Of a DNA stretch of 11,239 bases, positions 7,264 to 11,239 are shown in pieces; positions within the stretch are counted from its first letter, which is position 1; the number at the start of each line of letters is the position of its first letter. Both the position numbers and the translations under genes were made by a program. The notes under the pieces are model-generated. The model worked only from the letters and a program-made list of their open reading frames with translations, ran no database searches and had not been told where the DNA came from. The stretch is from NCBI GenBank assembly GCA_022865865.1, contig JALHTN010000275.1:1-11239 (forward strand), read 5' to 3'. The DNA is from Anaerolineales bacterium. Lineage in GTDB: Bacteria; Chloroflexota; Anaerolineae; Anaerolineales; UBA4823.

Positions 7264-8409
7264 ATGACCATGCAAATCATTAATAACCAGATTTCAGAAA
7301 TAATCCAATCATATGTCAGAATTCAATCAGCTGAAAATGAATTGCAGAGTAAATGGAGAAAGCCGCTGTTAACTATCTATGCGCAGCAGCGTGCTAGATA
7401 TGATCATGAACTTGAAAATTTCAATAATCAGCGCACTGTGTTCTCCCGCAGATTACGGGTGGGCATTTGGATGTCTACTATTCTGCTCATCCTGGGCATC
7501 CTGGTTCTTCCAGGATTGATCCTGATCAACGAGATTGGTGATTTTCGAGGTCCACTCTTCTGTTTCTCCCCTCTGTTGATCCTCAGCGGTTTGACCGGTT
7601 GGGCAATCATCATCGTTTTATGGATTTGGCAGAGAGATCAGAAAAAACCACAGCTGCCACAAAATCCGCTCAAGACTGATTTATTCTATCCCCTCATGCC
7701 TCTCTGGAAGGAAGGCTTGCTGGGTTCCCTACCTAGAAAAAAACCCCACCCAGGTGCAACTGGAGAATTCCATTTTATTACCCGTCTACTGTCTCTGGCA
7801 GATAATTCATATATATTGTATGGATTACAACAGCGTCAAAGCGAGGATGTGGACATTATCCTTGTTGGTCCAAAGGGGATCTGGGTGTTCGAAGTCAAAT
7901 ACTTGAAAGGGCTGATTCGATGGCAGGATGGAGTATGGTCACAGATCCAATCAACTCGAAGGATAAATCCAAGTCAAAGGTTCGAGATTCGAGAACCGAA
8001 CCAAGCCTTCGAAAATCAATGGCAGCGAGCTGCTGATGATGTTTTGGAGACTATTAAACGCCATGCAGCAGATTTGGTAAGCCGTTCACCAGATATCACC
8101 CAAATCAAAGGTGGTTTGGTGTTCACCCACCCTAAAGGGAGATATGACATTCCCCCGGGCTGTCCTTTTAATTGGGGTGTTGTTCCCTTCTGGCTGGAAA
8201 AAATCCAATCCTTGCCCAATATTGAAGGTATGGATGAATATGCTGTGATGAAAATTATGGATGTACTTCTTCAGCGAAATCACCAGGTTGCTCGCATTGA
8301 ACAACCTCGATCCATGATGGATCACACTGAAAATATAGTTTCCAGTGCTGAAAAGAATATTAAGTTGTGGATTGAAAAGAATAAGTTGGAGGAGCTACCC
8401 AATCTCTGA
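7264..8409 (+). CDS. Membrane-anchored NERD-domain protein (nuclease-related), role unknown
   Basis: A 381-residue protein. Residues about 8-60 are charged and Q/E-rich, probably a coiled coil; two hydrophobic spans follow (about 67-88 and 97-122) joined by a short loop, leaving both ends on the cytoplasmic side. A NERD domain lies at about 165-260: GEFHFITRLL (E168), then D197 in DVDIILVGPKG and E210-V-K212, the D...E-x-K arrangement of PD-(D/E)XK-like nucleases. The remaining 120 residues have no family I recognise. Activity and substrate are unknown; NERD proteins are predicted, rarely proven, nucleases or nucleic-acid binders. The gene is 91 bases downstream of the methyltransferase with no terminator between, so it may be partly co-transcribed. 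No clear ribosome binding site precedes the ATG at 7264 or the in-frame ATG at 7270, so the exact start is uncertain. Confidence 0.82.
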   Translation: MTMQIINNQISEIIQSYVRIQSAENELQSKWRKPLLTIYAQQRARYDHELENFNNQRTVFSRRLRVGIWMSTILLILGILVLPGLILINEIGDFRGPLFCFSPLLILSGLTGWAIIIVLWIWQRDQKKPQLPQNPLKTDLFYPLMPLWKEGLLGSLPRKKPHPGATGEFHFITRLLSLADNSYILYGLQQRQSEDVDIILVGPKGIWVFEVKYLKGLIRWQDGVWSQIQSTRRINPSQRFEIREPNQAFENQWQRAADDVLETIKRHAADLVSRSPDITQIKGGLVFTHPKGRYDIPPGCPFNWGVVPFWLEKIQSLPNIEGMDEYAVMKIMDVLLQRNHQVARIEQPRSMMDHTENIVSSAEKNIKLWIEKNKLEELPNL

Positions 8410-8463
8410 GCAGCTGCCTGCGGGGGGAATCATCTTTCCAGCGATTAATTCCTTGAGACAGGG

Positions 8464-8718
8464 TCAATACCTGCGAAATACTCCGAATATTAGGAGCAAT
8501 GCAACTGCGCCAATCAAAGCCTCAACGATCGTGCCAAAGAGGCCGCTCAGAAGTTGAATCCCAAATGCATCGAAGGCCCATCCGCTCACTATCGCTCCGA
8601 CGATACCAATCAACATTGCACCCCCTAATCCAATGCGCATGCCACCCATCAAAGTATCGAGAATAATTCCAGCTAATGCACCAACAATAACCCAGATGAT
8701 CAATGATTCAAAAGACAT
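8464..8718 (-). CDS. GlsB/YeaQ/YmgE-family small membrane protein
   Basis: An 84-residue hydrophobic protein with three spans (about 4-20, 29-48 and 58-80), glycine-rich, with the family pattern IIWVIVGALAGIIL at the start and GAMLIGIVGAIVSGW in the middle. This is the transglycosylase-associated (Tag) family, commonly induced by stress in other bacteria; its biochemical role is not established. Length matches the family (about 80-90). The start is strongly supported by a near-perfect ribosome binding site. It lies downstream of and in the same direction as the MscS-family gene, and converges with the NERD gene, the two stops being 54 bases apart. Confidence 0.9.
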   Translation of the reverse strand: MSFESLIIWVIVGALAGIILDTLMGGMRIGLGGAMLIGIVGAIVSGWAFDAFGIQLLSGLFGTIVEALIGAVALLLIFGVFRRY

Positions 8719-8721
8719 TCG

Positions 8722-8729
8722 TCCTCCTT
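8722..8729 (-). promoter_or_regulatory. Strong Shine-Dalgarno of the YeaQ-like gene
   Basis: On the - strand the sequence AAGGAGGA lies 3 bases before the ATG at 8718. It is the best match to the anti-Shine-Dalgarno in the window and contrasts with the weak or absent sites of the + strand genes. It suggests high translation of this small protein. Confidence 0.8.
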
Positions 8730-8764
8730 CTTTGTCATTTGGAGGTATTCTTTCTATTTTGAAT

Positions 8765-8793
8765 ATTATATATCAGATTTGAGATAGAGTTGA
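8765..8793 (-). promoter_or_regulatory. Candidate promoter of the YeaQ-like gene
   Basis: On the - strand a perfect TATAAT (8770 down to 8765) lies 46 bases before the start codon. A poor -35 (TCAACT at 8793-8788, 3 of 6) precedes it by 17 bases. Transcription would begin near 8758, giving a leader of about 40 bases that includes the strong Shine-Dalgarno. The weak -35 could mean an activator or another sigma factor, or chance in an AT-rich stretch. Confidence 0.45.
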
Positions 8794-8912
8794 CTTTCAG
8801 ATCTTAATTCTTCTCTGCACTACCCATCATCCTTGAAAGCAATCTGTGATTTATCAATTGCGGGGGTTGAGAAGAGGCAGCCAATATTTGGGTTAATTTC
8901 CGAAGGATTTGA

Positions 8913-10475
8913 TTATCTGGAACCCAAGGGTTGGGTTTTTTCACGATAGGGTTTGAAGGAGGAGCTTGGCTTACTTTTCGGAGAACTATTTCCATTCCCA
9001 TTTTCTGGAGTATCGATTTGAGGAATTGTAGACCCATGACCGTCCCGGAAGGCAAAATACGTGGGGGACATAATTTCAACACTTGCCTGATTGAATTTAT
9101 CTAGAATATTTTGATGGAGTTCGGAGTATATGTCCGCCATCCGGACAGGGTTGTTGGTAAACGCATTAATTTCGTAGGATACATAGTGATTATCTAGACT
9201 TGTTTTTAAAACAAAAGGTTTGGGGGTTTGCAGAATATCTGTTGTTTCGTGAGCAGCTTTGATTAATAACTTTTGAACATGTCTCCATGGTTCATCGTAC
9301 CCTATCGTGATTGAAGTATGGAGTATGAGACCCTCCCTATGAGCTTCGGCACTGAAATTAACGATTTCATTCTGCATCACCACAACATTAGGAATTGTTA
9401 TGATTTCATTTTTTATTGTTATCACTCTTGTAACTAACAGTGTCCGATCAATCACATCACCCACTGTATCTCCGATCTTTACTCTGTCCCCGATTTTCAA
9501 TCCCCTGGAATAGGTTAATACGATTCCAGAGATGATATTGGTTATCAATGAAGTTGATCCAAGCGAGATTAAAAAACCTACAAAAATTGAGAGACCCCTG
9601 AACATCGGAGATGATGAACCTGGAATGTAAGGAAAAGCAGCAACCAGGGCAAAGGCAATCACCAAGAATCTAAGTATTTGGTATGTTGGTTCAACCACTT
9701 CGGGATGGATGCTAGAAAATCTTATTTTACCCTTCTGAAGTCCATCATAAAAAAATCGGAGCAGCTTTAATGCAAAACGGGTAATCAATATTATGGTGAT
9801 CAGTGCGATCATATTCGGAAAAAATGATAGCACCTGTTTCCAAACAGCGCTTAATCCCTCATTTATCTTGAGCAATAATGTTTGAGCCAGTCCATCTGTT
9901 TGGGGATAAAGGCTGAATACCAGGGTAATGAATAAAATGAACACAACCAGAATTACCCCCAAACGAACATATTTAGCAATTACAACCAGTACTCCCACCA
10001 TCTGGTTTGGCGTAAAAATCTCTAAATTCTGAAATCTAACCACGCGGAATCGAGTATCGCGAAGGTTATTAATAATCCTGCAAATTCGAGAGAAAATGAA
10101 ATTTATGGATGGAATGAATACGAGCAGAAATAGGATTCCCAATGCGATGAAAAGATCATCCATATAAGGGTAATATCGTTCCCACATTGCATCGGATATG
10201 ATGTTTCTTCCCGTTGATAATAAAATGCCATCTTGATCAGGTTCAAGACTCATTAATATAGCCAAGAACAATCCAATTGAAATCAGGATTGATCCTGTCA
10301 GCAGCAATCGAGAATTGTGCAGGATAAATTCGTTCGGTGAAGCCCTCTCTAACCAATTTACGAGGGATCTAAAATATTCAGTTCGAATAAGAAAAAATAC
10401 TACCAAAGCTGCGAGAAGGATAGCTGCGATCCAACTGCTGATAAGAGTATTTATCCCGAGGAAGATTGAATCCAT
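8913..10475 (-). CDS. MscS-family mechanosensitive ion channel, large type
   Basis: A 520-residue channel protein that likely opens under membrane tension to release osmolytes during hypo-osmotic shock. It has about seven hydrophobic spans (7-30, 54-76, 106-128, 157-190, 219-240, 266-284, 294-323), against three in E. coli MscS. The last span is the pore helix and runs into the MscS beta-domain (325-375; GLKIGDRVKIGDTVGDV, then IPNVVVMQNEIVNFS), followed by the C-terminal alpha/beta domain (about 384-475; NPVRMADIYSELHQNI). The pore helix has Ser and Ile where E. coli MscS has packed Gly and Ala, so gating may differ. A polar Ser/Pro/Lys tail (476-520) is probably disordered. On the - strand GAGAGG lies 6 bases before the ATG at 10475 and supports that start. 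No terminator separates it from the YeaQ-like gene downstream, so read-through is possible. Confidence 0.92.
   Translation of the reverse strand: MDSIFLGINTLISSWIAAILLAALVVFFLIRTEYFRSLVNWLERASPNEFILHNSRLLLTGSILISIGLFLAILMSLEPDQDGILLSTGRNIISDAMWERYYPYMDDLFIALGILFLLVFIPSINFIFSRICRIINNLRDTRFRVVRFQNLEIFTPNQMVGVLVVIAKYVRLGVILVVFILFITLVFSLYPQTDGLAQTLLLKINEGLSAVWKQVLSFFPNMIALITIILITRFALKLLRFFYDGLQKGKIRFSSIHPEVVEPTYQILRFLVIAFALVAAFPYIPGSSSPMFRGLSIFVGFLISLGSTSLITNIISGIVLTYSRGLKIGDRVKIGDTVGDVIDRTLLVTRVITIKNEIITIPNVVVMQNEIVNFSAEAHREGLILHTSITIGYDEPWRHVQKLLIKAAHETTDILQTPKPFVLKTSLDNHYVSYEINAFTNNPVRMADIYSELHQNILDKFNQASVEIMSPTYFAFRDGHGSTIPQIDTPENGNGNSSPKSKPSSSFKPYREKTQPLGSR
8921..8941 (+). terminator. Possible + strand terminator inside the 3' end of the MscS-family gene
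   Basis: A 7-bp perfect stem (AACCCAA with TTGGGTT) with a GGG loop, followed by a run of T. It has the form of an intrinsic terminator for transcription on the + strand, and on the - strand there is no T-run after the stem. No + strand gene lies near; the nearest upstream is the NERD gene ending at 8409, which has no terminator of its own. It overlaps the last codons of the MscS-family gene and could be a coincidence of that coding sequence. Confidence 0.4.
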
Positions 10476-10481
10476 GAAATA

Positions 10482-10487
10482 CCTCTC
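10482..10487 (-). promoter_or_regulatory. Ribosome binding site of the MscS-family gene
   Basis: GAGAGG on the - strand with a 6-base gap to the ATG at 10475. It fixes the start, and the translation then runs directly into the first hydrophobic span. No convincing promoter was found in the 169 bases between this gene and the lipoprotein gene; a TATACT at 10539-10534 lacks a matching -35. Confidence 0.6.
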
Positions 10488-10644
10488 CCCATTACCTCAT
10501 CTTCGTTGTGCAATATGAGAGTTTTCGTGATCAAGTATATTTTCAGACCCCATCATCTTAGTCGAGAATAAATATCAAGCATATGGAGAAAAAGTACCAG
10601 TCATAATTTGATTAGGAGTTTCGTGATTTGATCTTCAGAAAAAC

Positions 10645-11079
10645 CTACTTTGGTATAACAACTGTCTCCCAACCATCGTATTCTCCACCATATGTGCTTA
10701 TTAACTCATCGAAAACGCTTTGTACATCGGTAAGTTTCTCAATTGAAGGTATAAAGCTCATAGAAGCTAAACAAAGCCATTCACCCTCAATTGCCCCTTC
10801 CTGAACAGCTGCATGAAACCCGTCCTTTTCTAATTCGGCACAGATAAATTGGGCGCCTGCCTTATTATTGTGATAGAAGTAAAAATCGAATGGATGAGTT
10901 TTCGCTAAATCCGAGCCTGCATCGCGCAGGGAATCAAGAGCTGCTTGATCTGAATCGGCGAAATTAGGTGAGCTGCAGCCAATTGTGAGAACCAATATAG
11001 CGGTGAAGACTAGTAGAATTCCATAATTTCTTCGCATATAAATTGCTCGCATGATGGTTTCAAAAATATTTCCCAGCAT
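10645..11079 (-). CDS. Lipoprotein with an RraB-like domain
   Basis: A protein of up to 144 residues with a lipoprotein signal: basic MRRN, hydrophobic ILLVFTAILVLT, then I-G-C with the lipidated cysteine at 35. Threonine at -3 of the lipobox is less usual. The mature part (about 60-144) resembles the RraB family (regulator of ribonuclease activity B): the DFYFYH start, the central GEWLCLAS strand and the end GGEYDGWET, which recalls EYDGWGT in E. coli RraB. RraB inhibits RNase E in the cytoplasm; a lipidated, exported protein could not do so, so the fold must serve something else. C80 and C103 could form a disulfide outside the membrane. In-frame starts at 11079, 11052 and 11037 are all possible and none has a clear ribosome binding site; the shorter two give more typical signal lengths (cysteine at 26 or 21). 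Confidence 0.75.
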   Translation of the reverse strand: MLGNIFETIMRAIYMRRNYGILLVFTAILVLTIGCSSPNFADSDQAALDSLRDAGSDLAKTHPFDFYFYHNNKAGAQFICAELEKDGFHAAVQEGAIEGEWLCLASMSFIPSIEKLTDVQSVFDELISTYGGEYDGWETVVIPK

Positions 11080-11239
11080 TATGGTATCAAAATAAAGAGA
11101 TGCATTTCAATCTTACAAAAATTACATAGAAGGATGTTTGATCACCCATATTTGATTATATTGTATTTACTTGAGTAATTGACAAAAGATTAGAAGGGAG
11201 AGAAGATTATTTCCAAAAGCTTCAATTGAATCATTAAAC
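11080..11239. other. Intergenic tail, no gene recognised
   Basis: An AT-rich stretch upstream of the lipoprotein gene, likely holding its promoter. On the - strand TTGTAA, 18 bases, then TATTTT (about 9 bases before the ATG at 11079) is a weak candidate (4 of 6 for each box). No open frame, RNA gene or repeat was recognised. Confidence 0.4.

Noticed and set aside
6066..8409. A classical type II restriction-modification pair
   Set aside because: The second gene is a two-span membrane protein with a NERD domain, not a recognisable type II endonuclease; kept only as a speculative pairing.
8804..9082. A 92-residue open frame on the - strand overlapping the 3' end of the MscS-family gene
   Set aside because: It is in another frame of a well-supported gene, is basic and proline-rich with no recognisable family, and has no ribosome binding site I can see.
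11179..11184. TTGACA near the right edge as a promoter
   Set aside because: No -10 at proper spacing and no gene visible downstream in the window.
1..11239. CRISPR arrays, insertion sequences, tRNA/rRNA genes, attachment sites
   Set aside because: No short regularly spaced repeats, transposase-like proteins, terminal inverted repeats or tRNA-like cloverleaf sequences were seen on reading both strands.

Overview
The window looks bacterial. It has moderate to low GC, tightly packed genes, lipid-anchored and multi-membrane-span proteins, and no mobile elements. My best guess from gene content is an Anaerolineae-like member of the Chloroflexota, but nothing here proves that; it is recollection of which genomes carry such gene sets, and no marker gene is present.

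Left part (1-6020, + strand): the downstream part of an unusual ABC-transporter operon. Its first gene is cut by the window edge and encodes two ATPase domains in one chain, joined by a short AbrB/SpoVT-like domain. Next come a DppB-type permease and a DppC-type permease. The latter carries an extra membrane span and a large extracytoplasmic region made of two homologous PQQ-like beta-propellers. A clear intrinsic terminator closes the operon. The ATPases look like the MacB/LolD family, whereas the permeases look like the oligopeptide (Dpp/Opp) family. This combination is the most novel thing in the window.

Middle (6030-8410, + strand): a full-length CcrM-like DNA adenine methyltransferase (predicted GANTC specificity), with a promoter placed so that the mRNA would be leaderless. 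It is followed by a membrane-anchored NERD-domain (nuclease-related) protein of unknown role. No restriction endonuclease is recognisable.

Right part (8460-11080, - strand): a GlsB/YeaQ/YmgE-type small membrane protein with a strong ribosome binding site and a likely promoter, a seven-span MscS-family channel, and a small lipoprotein whose mature part resembles RraB, normally a cytoplasmic RNase E inhibitor. These read as envelope and stress functions. The NERD gene and the small membrane gene converge, with no visible terminator between them.

Intergenic stretches are all under 300 bases. The last 160 bases (11080-11239) hold no gene I can recognise.
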